Assembly (NCBI RefSeq): GCF_030758955.1
Contig: NZ_CP132360.1
Location: 812,905 to 876,904 of the forward strand
Direction of reading: 5' to 3'
DNA length: 64,000 nt
DNA from: Agrococcus beijingensis
GTDB lineage: Bacteria > Actinomycetota > Actinomycetes > Actinomycetales > Microbacteriaceae
A program made the translations under genes and the position numbers. Each line of letters opens with the position of its first letter. The first letter of the stretch is position 1. The notes beneath the pieces were generated by a model. That model saw nothing but the letters and a program-made list of their open reading frames with translations. It was not told the DNA's origin and did no database searches. Shown here piece after piece: positions 7,765 to 15,525 of this stretch.

Positions 7765-8646
7765 ATGCTCTCCATCCGATCGATCTCCCGCTCCTTCAAG
7801 GAGCACCAGGCGCTCAAGGACGTCACCTTCGACGTGCACCCGGGCCTGATGACCGGCTTCGTCGGTGCCAACGGCGCCGGCAAGACCACCGCGATGCGCA
7901 TCATCCTCGGCGTGCTCGCCCCCGACTCGGGCGAGGTGCTGCTCGACGGCCGCCCGGTGAACGCCGACGACCGCGCGCAGTTCGGCTACATGCCCGAGGA
8001 GCGCGGCCTGTACCCCAAGATGAAGGTGCACGAGCAGCTCGTCTACCTCGGCCGCCTGCACGGCATGACGGCCACCGCCGCCGCCTCGCGCGCCGACGCG
8101 CTGCTCGAGCAGCTCGGCCTCGGCGAGCGCAAGCACGACACCCTCGAGTCGCTCAGCCTCGGCAACCAGCAGCGCGCGCAGATCGCCGCCGCGCTCGTGC
8201 ACGAGCCGACCGCGCTGGTGCTCGACGAGCCCTTCTCGGGCCTCGACCCGATGGCCGTCGAGACCACCGTCGACGTGCTGCGCGACGTCGCCCGCACCGG
8301 CGCCCCCGTGCTCTTCTCGAGCCACCAGCTCGACGTCGTCGAGCGCCTCTGCGACTCGCTCGTGATCCTCGCGCACGGCGAGGTGCGCGCCGCCGGCACC
8401 CGTGCCGAGATCCGCGCCGCCCACGCCCGCCCCGAGTGGATCCTCGAGACCGACGACGCCGGCTTCGTGCGCGGCATCCCGGGCGTCGAGGTGATCGAGT
8501 TCGACGGCGGCCATGTGCGCTTCACCGCCGAGAGCGACGAGGCCGCCGACCGCGTGCTCCGCGACGCGATCGAGCGCGGCAGCGTGCGCAGCTTCGCCCC
8601 CACCATCCGCCCGCTCACCGAGATCTTCCAGGAGGTCGTCCGATGA
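7765..8646 (+). CDS. ABC exporter ATP-binding protein (NatA-like)
   Basis: A 293-residue ABC ATPase. Walker A is GANGAGKTT (residues 34-42), the signature region LSLGNQQR is near 130-137, Walker B LVLDEPFSGLDP near 152-163 and the switch His in LFSSHQLDVVERL. The last 90 residues form a DUF4162-like C-terminal extension typical of NatA/DrrA-type exporters. It overlaps the permease gene by four bases and must form the motor of that exporter. The cargo is not readable; Na+ export or drug/lipid export are both known for this family. Confidence 0.88.
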   Translation: MLSIRSISRSFKEHQALKDVTFDVHPGLMTGFVGANGAGKTTAMRIILGVLAPDSGEVLLDGRPVNADDRAQFGYMPEERGLYPKMKVHEQLVYLGRLHGMTATAAASRADALLEQLGLGERKHDTLESLSLGNQQRAQIAAALVHEPTALVLDEPFSGLDPMAVETTVDVLRDVARTGAPVLFSSHQLDVVERLCDSLVILAHGEVRAAGTRAEIRAAHARPEWILETDDAGFVRGIPGVEVIEFDGGHVRFTAESDEAADRVLRDAIERGSVRSFAPTIRPLTEIFQEVVR

Positions 8647-9755
8647 CTGCCGTGCACGCATCCCCCAACACCCGCGGCCGCACCGGCTTCTGGGCGGCGA
8701 CCGGCATCGTCGCGCAGCGCGAGATCCTCGTGCGGCTGCGCTCGAAGTCGTTCGTCATCTCGACCGCGATCATGCTCGCGCTCATCCTGGCGGCGGTGAT
8801 CTTCTCGTCGGTCGGCCCGGCGCTCTTCGACGAGGACACCCGCGTCGCCACCGTCGGCTCGCTCGCCGCGACCCTCGAGGCGATGGACGGCCTCGCCGTC
8901 GACACCCTGTCGGGGGCGGATGCGGTGCGTCAAGCAGTGCTGGACGGCACGGCCGACGCCGGGGTCGTGCCGGGCGATGGGCCCAGCGGCCTGCTGGTGC
9001 TGGCCGACCGCGAGGCGCCCTCGTCGCTGATCCAGATGCTGAGCGTCGCGCCGGCGCTCGAGCTGCTCGACCCGAACGCGCCCGACCCGATGCTCACCTA
9101 CTTCATCGGCATCGCCTTCGGCATCGTCTTCTTCTCGTCGGCGATCACCTTCGGCCAGACCATCGCGCAGTCGGTGGTGGAGGAGAAGCAGTCGCGCATC
9201 GTCGAGATCATGCTGGCGACCGTGCCGGCGCGGGCGATCCTGGCCGGCAAGGTGATCGGCAACTCGGTGCTCGCCTTCGGGCAGATCATCCTGATCGCGG
9301 CGGTGGTGCTGCTGGGCGGCGCCATCACGGGCTCGCAGCTGCTGCTCGACGGGCTCGGCATGCCGATCGTCTGGTTCGTGGTGCTCTTCACGGTGGGCTT
9401 CGTGATGCTCGCGGCGCTCTACGCCGCGGCCGCCGCGCTGGTCTCGCGCGCCGAGGATCTCGGCACCGCCACCAGCCCGCTGATGATGCTGATCATGCTC
9501 CCGTACATCCTGGTGATCTTCTTCAACAACAACCCGGTGGCGCTGCAGGTCATGTCGTACGTGCCGTTCTCGGCGCCGGTCGCCGTGCCGATGCGGGTCT
9601 ACCTGCAGACGATGGAATGGTGGGAGCCGTTCCTGTCGCTGGGCATCCTCGCCGCCTTCACGGTGCTGGTGATCGTGTTCGCCGCGAAGGTCTACGAGCG
9701 CTCGCTGCTGAAGACCGGCGCGATGGTGAAGTGGCGCGACGCCCTGAAGGCGTAG
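8643..9755 (+). CDS. ABC-2 type permease (NatB-like)
   Basis: A 370-residue membrane protein: one helix at about 34-56, a long extracytoplasmic loop (about 60-150), then five helices from about residue 155 to 355 (starting TYFIGIAFGIVFFSSAITFG). The internal ITFGQTIAQSVVEEKQSRIV segment is the coupling region typical of ABC-2 permeases of the NatB/YhaP type. The start at ATG 8643 overlaps the ATPase stop. Together the two genes make a complete heteromeric half of an exporter. The C-terminus is basic and cytoplasmic. Confidence 0.85.
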   Translation: MTAVHASPNTRGRTGFWAATGIVAQREILVRLRSKSFVISTAIMLALILAAVIFSSVGPALFDEDTRVATVGSLAATLEAMDGLAVDTLSGADAVRQAVLDGTADAGVVPGDGPSGLLVLADREAPSSLIQMLSVAPALELLDPNAPDPMLTYFIGIAFGIVFFSSAITFGQTIAQSVVEEKQSRIVEIMLATVPARAILAGKVIGNSVLAFGQIILIAAVVLLGGAITGSQLLLDGLGMPIVWFVVLFTVGFVMLAALYAAAAALVSRAEDLGTATSPLMMLIMLPYILVIFFNNNPVALQVMSYVPFSAPVAVPMRVYLQTMEWWEPFLSLGILAAFTVLVIVFAAKVYERSLLKTGAMVKWRDALKA

Positions 9756-9785
9756 CCCGCACCTCCCCCTCTCCCCCCTCCCCCC

Positions 9786-9877
9786 GCACAACGCAAGCCC
9801 GCCAGCCTCGTTCCGCGACGGACGCGCCCCCACCGGGGCGGCGGCCGCCGGATCGGCTCGGCGGGCTTGCGTTGTGC
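9786..9877. repeat. dispersed inverted-repeat element, copy 2
   Basis: Arms GCACAACGCAAGCCCGCC (9786-9803) and GGCGGGCTTGCGTTGTGC (9860-9877) are an exact 18-base inverted repeat with a 56-base GC-rich centre. The arms match copy 1 at 1620-1711. The position right after an operon end would also suit a terminator-like role. Confidence 0.8.
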
Positions 9878-9959
9878 ATCCGCCGCCACGCTCCGCGCAC
9901 CCACGCGACCCACCGCATCCGACCAGACGAGGGCGTCCGAGCCCGACATGGGCAGATGG

Positions 9960-9988
9960 TTGACACGGCGCCGGTCCCATGGTTCATT
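9960..9988 (+). promoter_or_regulatory. sigma-70-like promoter of the ytr-type operon
   Basis: TTGACA (9960-9965), a 17-base spacer and TTCATT (9983-9988). The -10 lies inside the palindromic operator at 9980-10005, so a bound repressor would block it. Confidence 0.6.
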
Positions 9989-10005
9989 AGTCGAGTAATG
10001 AACCA
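9980..10005. promoter_or_regulatory. palindromic operator for YtrA-type GntR regulator
   Basis: Perfect 10-base arms TGGTTCATTA and TAATGAACCA flank a 6-base centre GTCGAG. The site overlaps the promoter -10 and lies about 65 bases before the GntR gene, as expected for autoregulation by that protein. Confidence 0.75.
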
Positions 10006-10071
10006 ACGGAGTAAGGAACCCCGAGCTCCGGGATGTGCGCACATCCGACCCGACACCAACCAGGAGGCAGC

Positions 10072-10431
10072 ATGCTCGACGACAGCAAGCCGCTCTTCGT
10101 CTCGGTGGCCGAGCAGATCGAGGACGGGATCCTCGACGGCAGCTACCAGGAAGACGGCCCCGTCCCCTCGACGAACGAGCTGGCCGCCTTCCTCCGCATC
10201 AATCCCGCCACCGCCGGCAAGGGCCTCGGCCTCCTCGTCGACGCGGGCGTGCTCATCAAGAGGAGAGGGATCGGCATGTTCGTCGCCCCCGGCGCCGCCT
10301 CGGCGCTCCGCGAGCGCCGCAAGAGCGCGTTCGAGGATCAGTTCATCGCACCCCTGCTCCGCGAGGCTGCACAGCTCGGCATCTCGCCGGCAGAGCTCGC
10401 AGACATGATCACGAAGGAAGTCGCACGATGA
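10072..10431 (+). CDS. GntR-family regulator, YtrA type
   Basis: A 119-residue regulator. A winged helix-turn-helix of GntR type occupies about residues 1-75 (PLFVSVAEQIEDGILDGSYQ; VPSTNELAAFLRINPATAGK), followed by a short helical tail (FEDQFIAPLLREAAQLGIS) that is diagnostic of the YtrA subfamily, which lacks a ligand-binding domain. AGGAGGC precedes ATG 10072. It heads an operon with an ABC ATPase and membrane protein (four-base overlap with the ATPase) and very probably represses the operon through the palindrome at 9980-10005. In known cases envelope-active antibiotics induce such operons. Confidence 0.9.
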   Translation: MLDDSKPLFVSVAEQIEDGILDGSYQEDGPVPSTNELAAFLRINPATAGKGLGLLVDAGVLIKRRGIGMFVAPGAASALRERRKSAFEDQFIAPLLREAAQLGISPAELADMITKEVAR

Positions 10432-11333
10432 CCGCCATCGTCACCACCGCCCTGTCGAAGCACTACCCCGAGGTGCGCGCGCTCGACGGCGTCACGCTGC
10501 AGCTCGAGGAGCACCGCATCCACGGCCTGCTGGGCCGCAGCGGCGCGGGCAAGACGACGCTCATGCAGCTGCTCACCGGCCAGGTGTTCGCCACCTCCGG
10601 GCAGATGCAGGTGCTGGGCGCCAGCCCGATCGAGAACGTCGCGGTGCTCTCGCAGACCTGCTTCATCCAGGAGAGCCAGCGCTACCCCGACACGTTCCGG
10701 CCGATCGACGTGCTGCGCATCGCGGCCGGCGCCTACCCGAACTGGGATCAGTCGCTCGCCGACCAGCTCGTCGCCGACTTCAAGCTGCCCGTCAAGCGCA
10801 CGATCAAGAAGCTCTCGCGCGGCCAGCTCTCGGCGATCGGCATCGTGCTCGGCATCGCCTCGCGCGCACCGCTGACGTTCTTCGACGAGCCCTACCTGGG
10901 CCTCGACGCGGTCGCCCGGCGCCTGTTCTACGACCGCCTGCTCGCCGACTACAGCGAGCACCCGCGCACGATCGTGCTCTCGACGCACCACATCGACGAG
11001 GTCGCGAACCTGCTCGAGCACGTCGTGATCCTCGACCAGGGCAGGGTGCTGCTCGACGCCGACACCGACGAGCTGCACGACGCGGCGATCACCGTCTCGG
11101 GGCGCGCAGACACGGTGGATGCGTTCCTGGCGGGCCGCGAGGTGCTCGAGCGTCAGTCGCTGGGCACGCTGGCCACCGCCACCGTGCGCAACACCCCGGG
11201 CGACGAGCTCGACGCCCGCGAGGCGGGGCTCGACGTGACGCCCGTCTCGCTCCAGGCACTCTTCGTGCACCTCACCACCCAGGCCGCGGCAGCCGCGGCC
11301 ACCGACCCCGCGACCGACGTCGCGACCGTCTGA
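10428..11333 (+). CDS. ABC transporter ATP-binding protein of YtrA-type operon
   Basis: A 301-residue ABC ATPase with Walker A GRSGAGKTT (residues 36-44), a Q-loop around LSQTCFIQE, signature LSRGQLSAIG and Walker B LTFFDEPYLGLDA, then LSTHHIDEV with the switch His. The extra C-terminal 75 residues are an accessory domain. It overlaps the regulator stop by four bases and is followed after ten bases by the membrane component. By analogy with YtrB-type exporters it probably powers export or envelope protection; the cargo is unknown. Confidence 0.87.
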   Translation: MTAIVTTALSKHYPEVRALDGVTLQLEEHRIHGLLGRSGAGKTTLMQLLTGQVFATSGQMQVLGASPIENVAVLSQTCFIQESQRYPDTFRPIDVLRIAAGAYPNWDQSLADQLVADFKLPVKRTIKKLSRGQLSAIGIVLGIASRAPLTFFDEPYLGLDAVARRLFYDRLLADYSEHPRTIVLSTHHIDEVANLLEHVVILDQGRVLLDADTDELHDAAITVSGRADTVDAFLAGREVLERQSLGTLATATVRNTPGDELDAREAGLDVTPVSLQALFVHLTTQAAAAAATDPATDVATV

Positions 11334-11343
11334 GGAGGCGACC

Positions 11344-12063
11344 ATGCGCATCCGCAACGTCATCCAGCTGCACACCGTCAACAAGCTGCAGGCCTTCGGC
11401 TGGCCGCTGATCATCATGAGCATGTCGCTCGTGCTGGTGCTCATCGTCGGCGCGATGGTCATCAGCTTCGGCGGCGCGGGCGCCCGCGAGGGCATGAACC
11501 AGGGCATGCAGTGGAGCGGCGCGATCTTCGCCCTGCTCGGCCCGCTCATCGGCTTCGGCTTCACCGCGATGGGCCAGTACTTCCCGCTCGCGCTGGGCCT
11601 CGGCCTCACACGCCGGGAGTTCGCCACCGGCACCCTGGCGGTCTTCGTCGGCAACGCGGCGTTCTACGCCATCATCATCACGATCGGCAAGGTCATCGAG
11701 GTGGCCACCGGGGGCTTCGGCCTCAGCGTGCGCTTCTTCGACGTCGCCTACACGGGCCTCGGCGAGTGGTGGCAGACGCTGCTGCAGTCGTTCACCCTGA
11801 TCCTGGTCGTCATGCTGGTCGGCGCCGCGATCACCACCGCCTTCCAGCGCTGGGGCCAGTCGTTCCTCTGGATCTTCTGGATGGCGCTGGCCGTCATCGT
11901 GCTGGCGATCGTCGCGGGCACGCTGTTCTCGGACTCGTTCCGCGAATTCGGCCTCAGCGTGCTCGGCATGGGCTGGGCACCCTGGATGGCCGTGCTCGCT
12001 GGCTTCGGCCTGCTCGGCGCGGCCGTCTGGCTCACGCTGGTGCGGCGCGCTCAGGCAAGGTGA
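11344..12063 (+). CDS. membrane component of YtrA-type ABC operon
   Basis: A 239-residue protein with about six membrane helices (PLIIMSMSLVLVLIVGAMVI; GAIFALLGPLIGFGFTAMGQ; FVGNAAFYAIIITIGKVIEV; FTLILVVMLVGAAITTAF; FWMALAVIVLAIVAGTLF; AVLAGFGLLGAAVWLTLV). A motif LGLGLTRREFATGT after the second helix is typical of the small permeases encoded next to YtrA-type ATPases. GAGGAGGCGACC supplies a ribosome binding site before ATG 11344. It is the last gene of the operon and is followed by a strong hairpin. Confidence 0.8.
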   Translation: MRIRNVIQLHTVNKLQAFGWPLIIMSMSLVLVLIVGAMVISFGGAGAREGMNQGMQWSGAIFALLGPLIGFGFTAMGQYFPLALGLGLTRREFATGTLAVFVGNAAFYAIIITIGKVIEVATGGFGLSVRFFDVAYTGLGEWWQTLLQSFTLILVVMLVGAAITTAFQRWGQSFLWIFWMALAVIVLAIVAGTLFSDSFREFGLSVLGMGWAPWMAVLAGFGLLGAAVWLTLVRRAQAR

Positions 12064-12116
12064 CGGACCCGCGCTGAGGCATCCGCGCTGACCCACCCGC
12101 ACGGGCGCACCGCGCA

Positions 12117-12162
12117 GCACGACGCCCGCCTCGAGCCTCTGGCTCGCAGGCGGGCGTCGTGC
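12117..12162. terminator. bidirectional terminator hairpin
   Basis: A 15-base perfect stem GCACGACGCCCGCCT / AGGCGGGCGTCGTGC with a 16-base loop lies between the converging ABC operon and the acidic-protein gene. Confidence 0.75.
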
Positions 12163-12174
12163 GTTGCTGCGGCC

Positions 12175-12819
12175 TCAGTCGCGGCGATCGGTGCCGTCGT
12201 CGCCGAGGCCCAGCCGGTCGCCCTCCATGGCGTCGGTGCCGAGGTTGCGGTTCTCGGAGCCCAACGGGTCGGTGCGGCGGGTCTCGTCGATGTCGACGCC
12301 GGCCGGTTCTGTGACGGCCGCGCCGGTCCCGTGCGCGGGCGAATCGGCGTCCTGCACGGGCGCACCCTCGCCGTCGGGCGACGGGCCGAGGCCCTGCACG
12401 GGCGAAGCGGCGTCCTGCACCGCACCCGCACCCGCACCCGCTCCCGGGCTCTCGGCCTGCACGGGCGTGCCGGTGCCGGGCGTCGGTCCCCCGAGCCCCT
12501 CGGCCGGCGACGCCGCCTCGCGCACCGGCGAGCCGTCGAAGGTCGCGCCCGCGCCGGTGCCCTCGGTGGGCGAGCCGGCGCCGTGGATCGCGTCGACGTC
12601 GCCGTCGACCGGGGCTCCGGCGCCGCGGGGCGAGCGGCCCTCGATCGACTCGTCGGTCGCCTCGGCCATCTCGGCAGCCATGTGCTCGCGGCCGCCGTCG
12701 TGCTCGGCGCCGGTCGTGCCGCCGTACTGGGCGCCGGTCTGGGCGTCGCTGCCGGGCTCGTCGATCTCACCGTCGGGATGCACGGGGCGGGCGCCCTCGG
12801 GCTGCGATGCGTGGTTCAT
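12175..12819 (-). CDS. low-complexity acidic repeat protein
   Basis: A 214-residue protein, Gly/Ala/Pro/Asp-rich, without signal peptide or membrane helices. It contains four or more degenerate copies of a G.(P/A)V(Q/R)(D/E)A(A/D)SP unit (SPVREAASPAEG; TPVQAESPG; AVQDAASPVQG; APVQDADSPAHG), then an Asp-rich C-terminus (NLGTDAMEGDRLGLGDDGTD). It looks intrinsically disordered. CGGAGGAGCAG before ATG 12819 is a good ribosome binding site, which argues that it is expressed. No family known to me; neighbours give no clear role. Confidence 0.65.
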   Translation of the reverse strand: MNHASQPEGARPVHPDGEIDEPGSDAQTGAQYGGTTGAEHDGGREHMAAEMAEATDESIEGRSPRGAGAPVDGDVDAIHGAGSPTEGTGAGATFDGSPVREAASPAEGLGGPTPGTGTPVQAESPGAGAGAGAVQDAASPVQGLGPSPDGEGAPVQDADSPAHGTGAAVTEPAGVDIDETRRTDPLGSENRNLGTDAMEGDRLGLGDDGTDRRD

Positions 12820-12990
12820 CTGCTCCTCCGATCGTGATGCGTGCGGCGCCGCTCGATGGCCGGCGCCGTGGAGTGATCCCCGCGTGGAGTGATCCCCCGA
12901 CGGGCATTGTGGCCCCATCGCCTGACGATGCACCCGGAACTTCGTGCGCGCGGGCCGACTGGGCCTCGCGCGGTCTGCGAGGATCGTCGC
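12820..12990. other. divergent intergenic region with direct repeat
   Basis: Holds a 14-base direct repeat GTGGAGTGATCCCC at 12868-12881 and 12884-12897 (16-base period) between the divergent acidic-protein and aldolase genes. Two tandem sites in a divergent promoter region could be a regulator site; no further evidence. Confidence 0.5.
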
Positions 12991-14040
12991 GTGCAGACGC
13001 TCCACGACACCGGCCGCCGCGGCTTCGCCTCCGACAACTACTCCGGGGTGCACCCCGACGTGCTCGCCGCGATCGCCGCGGCGAACGGCGGCCACCAGAC
13101 CGCCTACGGCGCCGACGACTACACCGCGCGCCTGCAGCAGGTCGTGCGCGGCCACTTCGGCGAGCAGGCCGAGGCCTTCCCGGTCTTCAACGGCACGGGC
13201 GCCAACGTGCTCTCGCTGCAGTCGCTGCTGCCGCGCTGGGGCGCCGTGATCTCGGCCAAGAGCGCACACATCAACGTCGACGAGGGCGGTGCGCCCGAGC
13301 GGGTGGGCGGCATGAAGCTGCTCACCGTGCCGACGCCCGACGGCAAGCTCACGCCCGAGCTGATCGACCTCGAGGCGTGGGGCTGGGGCGACGAGCACCG
13401 CGCGCAGCCGCTGGCCGTGTCGATCACGCAGTCGACCGAGCTGGGCACGCTCTACACGCCCGACGAGATCCGCGCCATCGCCGACCACGCGCACGCGCAC
13501 GGCATGCTGCTGCACCTCGACGGCGCCCGCATCGCGAACGCCGCGGTCGCGCTCGGCGTGCCGTTCCGGGCGTTCACGACGGATGCCGGGGTCGACATCG
13601 TCTCGCTCGGCGGCACCAAGAACGGTGCGATGGGCGCCGAGGCGGTCGTCGTGCTCAGCGGGGCCGCCGGCCACGGCCTGCTGTTCCTGCGCAAGCTCAA
13701 CATGCAGCTGGCCTCGAAGATGCGCTTCATCTCGGCGCAGCTGATCGCGCTGTTCGAGGGCGACCTCTGGCACGAGAACGCGGCGCACGCCAACGCCATG
13801 GCCGCGCGCCTGCGCTCCGCCGTCGAGGGCCTGCCCGGCGTCTCGTTCGCCTACCCGACCCAGTCGAACGGTGTCTTCGCCAGGCTGCCGGAGGGCGTGG
13901 CCGACCGGGTGCGCGACGCCTTCTTCTTCTACGACTGGGACGCATCCGCTCGTGAAGCGCGCTGGATGTGCACGTGGGACACCACCGAGGACGACGTGGA
14001 TGCGTTCGCCCACGCCGTGCGCGAGGCGATCGGCGCGTAG
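12991..14040 (+). CDS. low-specificity L-threonine aldolase-like enzyme
   Basis: A 349-residue PLP enzyme of the beta-eliminating lyase/threonine aldolase family. Motifs include FASDNYSGVHPDVLAAI at the start, the HLDGARIANAAVALGV region binding PLP, and VSLGGTKNGAMGAEAVV, where Lys210 should form the Schiff base. Typical activity is cleavage of L-threonine (and allo-threonine) to glycine and acetaldehyde. GTG 12991 is chosen because homologous sequence starts there; the upstream in-frame stretch is not protein-like. A GAGGAT box six bases before the GTG fits the leaderless pattern weakly. Confidence 0.85.
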   Translation: MQTLHDTGRRGFASDNYSGVHPDVLAAIAAANGGHQTAYGADDYTARLQQVVRGHFGEQAEAFPVFNGTGANVLSLQSLLPRWGAVISAKSAHINVDEGGAPERVGGMKLLTVPTPDGKLTPELIDLEAWGWGDEHRAQPLAVSITQSTELGTLYTPDEIRAIADHAHAHGMLLHLDGARIANAAVALGVPFRAFTTDAGVDIVSLGGTKNGAMGAEAVVVLSGAAGHGLLFLRKLNMQLASKMRFISAQLIALFEGDLWHENAAHANAMAARLRSAVEGLPGVSFAYPTQSNGVFARLPEGVADRVRDAFFFYDWDASAREARWMCTWDTTEDDVDAFAHAVREAIGA

Positions 14041-14071
14041 ACCTCAAGGAAGCACTTCCTCTGGGCGCACT

Positions 14072-14095
14072 CCCTCAGGGCGCATGCGCTGAGGG
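14072..14095. terminator. hairpin between converging genes
   Basis: CCCTCAG (14072-14078) pairs with CTGAGGG (14089-14095) around a palindromic GCGCATGCGC-like loop, between the aldolase and the small gene reading left. Confidence 0.5.
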
Positions 14096-14110
14096 CCAAG
14101 GTTCCCGCGG

Positions 14111-14305
14111 TCAGGGCCGCAGGTCGTCGGCGATGCGCTGTCGTTCGTTCGGGTCGGCGGGGATGCTGCGCAGCCACTCGTGGCGTGCTGCCTCGCGCGC
14201 GCGCATGACGGCCGCCGACATGGCGGGGTGGTCGTTGCCGGGCGCGGGCGTGGCGGCGACGCTGCCGCCATTGCCCGTCGCGCCCGTCAGGGTGCGATCG
14301 GTCAT
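14111..14305 (-). CDS. 64-residue unknown protein
   Basis: ATG 14305 to stop 14111 gives MTDRTLTGATGNGG at the N-terminus, a low-complexity linker and a more protein-like C-terminal half (RAREAARHEWLRSIPADPNE, then RQRIADDLRP) that should be helical. No membrane helix or signal. A weak purine-rich site (GAAACGGAC) precedes the ATG. It stands alone between the aldolase and the DUF3618 operon. No family recognised; it may be real because the reading frame has typical codon use. Confidence 0.45.
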   Translation of the reverse strand: MTDRTLTGATGNGGSVAATPAPGNDHPAMSAAVMRAREAARHEWLRSIPADPNERQRIADDLRP

Positions 14306-14327
14306 GGTGCTGTCCGTTTCTGGCGTG

Positions 14328-14349
14328 CACGGAGGCCGAGCCCTCCGTG
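14328..14349. other. inverted repeat upstream of small gene
   Basis: CACGGAGG (14328-14335) and CCTCCGTG (14342-14349) with a 6-base loop, just upstream of the 64-residue gene. Could be an operator or a 5' hairpin; nothing else supports either. Confidence 0.35.
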
Positions 14350-14423
14350 GATCAGTTGTACCCCTGTCGGGGCGCGCATGGCTGGGAGCATGCCTCGAAT
14401 CGCGGCGTCGCTGCCGGCGGCGA

Positions 14424-14459
14424 AGCAGGGCCCCGGCGGTGTTCCGCCGGGGCCCTGCT
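14424..14459. terminator. strong terminator of the DUF3618/holin operon
   Basis: A 16-base perfect stem starting AGCAGGGCCCCGGCGG with a TGTT loop, 27 bases after the stop of the DUF3618 gene (which reads left). No U tract follows, as usual in this genome. Confidence 0.8.
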
Positions 14460-14485
14460 CCAGATACGGTCAGGTCAGGCGCGCG

Positions 14486-15058
14486 TCAGGAGCCCGACTG
14501 GTCCTGCACTCGCTGACGAGCCCGGTCGGCGTCGGCGCGCACGTCGTCGGCGCCGCTCTGCGCCTCGTCGCGCACGTGCTCGCCCGCCTGCTGCGCGGTC
14601 TCCTTGACCGCCTGCGCGGCGTCCTGCGCCGGCTGCTGCAGGTGCTCGCCCATCTCCTTCGCGACGTCCTTCGCGCCCTCGACGACAGGCTCCGCAGACT
14701 CCTTGACCTTGACGGCCACCTCCTTCTCCTTGTCGCTCGCGGGGATCAGCGAGGCGATGAGCGCCCCCACCCCGAAGGCGACGAGGCCGACGGCGAGGGG
14801 GTTGCCCTTCGCCTTCTGCACGGCTCGGTCGGCGGTGTGCTTGACGTCGTCCCCGACGCGCCCGACGGCGCCCGGGTCGTGGTCGTTGGCACCGAACAGG
14901 CGATCCTTCACGTCGTTGACCTTGCCCTTCACTCGCTCGGCCTCGCGCTCGACCATGCCGGTCGGCGAGACCTTCTCGGCGAGCGCGTCGACATCGCCGC
15001 TCACCTGCTCGCGCGTCATGTCGATGCGCGCACGGATCTCCTCGGGTGTCTCGTTCAT
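14486..15058 (-). CDS. DUF3618 domain protein
   Basis: A 190-residue protein. Residues 1-40 carry the DUF3618 signature (PEEIRARIDMTREQVSGDVD then ALAEKV), followed by a charged helix, one membrane segment at about 92-110 (NPLAVGLVAFGVGALIASLI) and a long Lys/Glu/Ala/Gln helical tail (VKESAEPVVEGAKDVAKEMG and onward) resembling LEA-type stress proteins. It overlaps the holin-X gene by four bases. The trio DUF3618 / Actinobacteriophage_holin_6-like / helical membrane-anchored protein is common in actinobacteria and thought to act in envelope integrity; function is unproven. Confidence 0.8.
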   Translation of the reverse strand: MNETPEEIRARIDMTREQVSGDVDALAEKVSPTGMVEREAERVKGKVNDVKDRLFGANDHDPGAVGRVGDDVKHTADRAVQKAKGNPLAVGLVAFGVGALIASLIPASDKEKEVAVKVKESAEPVVEGAKDVAKEMGEHLQQPAQDAAQAVKETAQQAGEHVRDEAQSGADDVRADADRARQRVQDQSGS

Positions 15059-15525
15059 CGGTTCTCCTCCTTGGTGTGCAGTGCGTCGGGGATCTGCTTG
15101 ACCGAGTCGACCGTCTCCGGCATCGGCTCGACCTGCTTGAGCTCCTTGCGGCCGACGGCGTAGAGCACCGCGGCGACGATCGCCCAGATGACGCCGACGA
15201 TCAGGGCGCCCCAGCCCAGGTGATCGGTGAGGTCGCCGAGCGCGAACATGAGCGCCAGCGACAGGAAGAGCAGCACCATGCTGCCCGCGTAGCCGGCGCC
15301 GCCGAGCATGCCGACGCCCTTGCCGGCGCGACTGGCCTGCTCCTTGGCCTCCGCCTTCGCCAGCGCGATCTCCTGCCGCATGAGCGTGGAGATGTCGCGC
15401 AGGAGACCGCCGACGATGTCGCCGAGCGACTCGGATGCGGCCCTGCGCTCAGCGGGCGTGTCGGCCGCCTGCACGGCCGGGTCGGCGGCCGAGTGCCGGC
15501 CGGAGTCCTGCATGCTGCTGCTCAC
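15055..15525 (-). CDS. phage-holin-family (Act_holin/DUF1469-like) membrane protein
   Basis: A 156-residue protein: an N-terminal amphipathic region with LGDIVGGLLRDISTLMRQEI and a Lys/Ala helix, then two membrane helices (about 78-98 and 104-126) separated by a short loop, and a charged C-terminus. This is the layout of the DUF1469/putative actinobacterial holin-X family, which despite its name is usually chromosomal. It lies between the DUF3618 and helical-repeat genes, overlapping both by four bases, so the three are one translational unit. Confidence 0.8.
   Translation of the reverse strand: MSSSMQDSGRHSAADPAVQAADTPAERRAASESLGDIVGGLLRDISTLMRQEIALAKAEAKEQASRAGKGVGMLGGAGYAGSMVLLFLSLALMFALGDLTDHLGWGALIVGVIWAIVAAVLYAVGRKELKQVEPMPETVDSVKQIPDALHTKEENR

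Larger units (their letters stand above)
9756..10071. other. intergenic region with repeat, promoter and operator
   Basis: About 316 bases holding, in order, a pyrimidine-rich run after the permease gene, copy 2 of the dispersed inverted repeat (9786-9877), a sigma-70-like promoter and a palindromic operator for the GntR-ABC operon. No coding frame seen. Confidence 0.7.
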
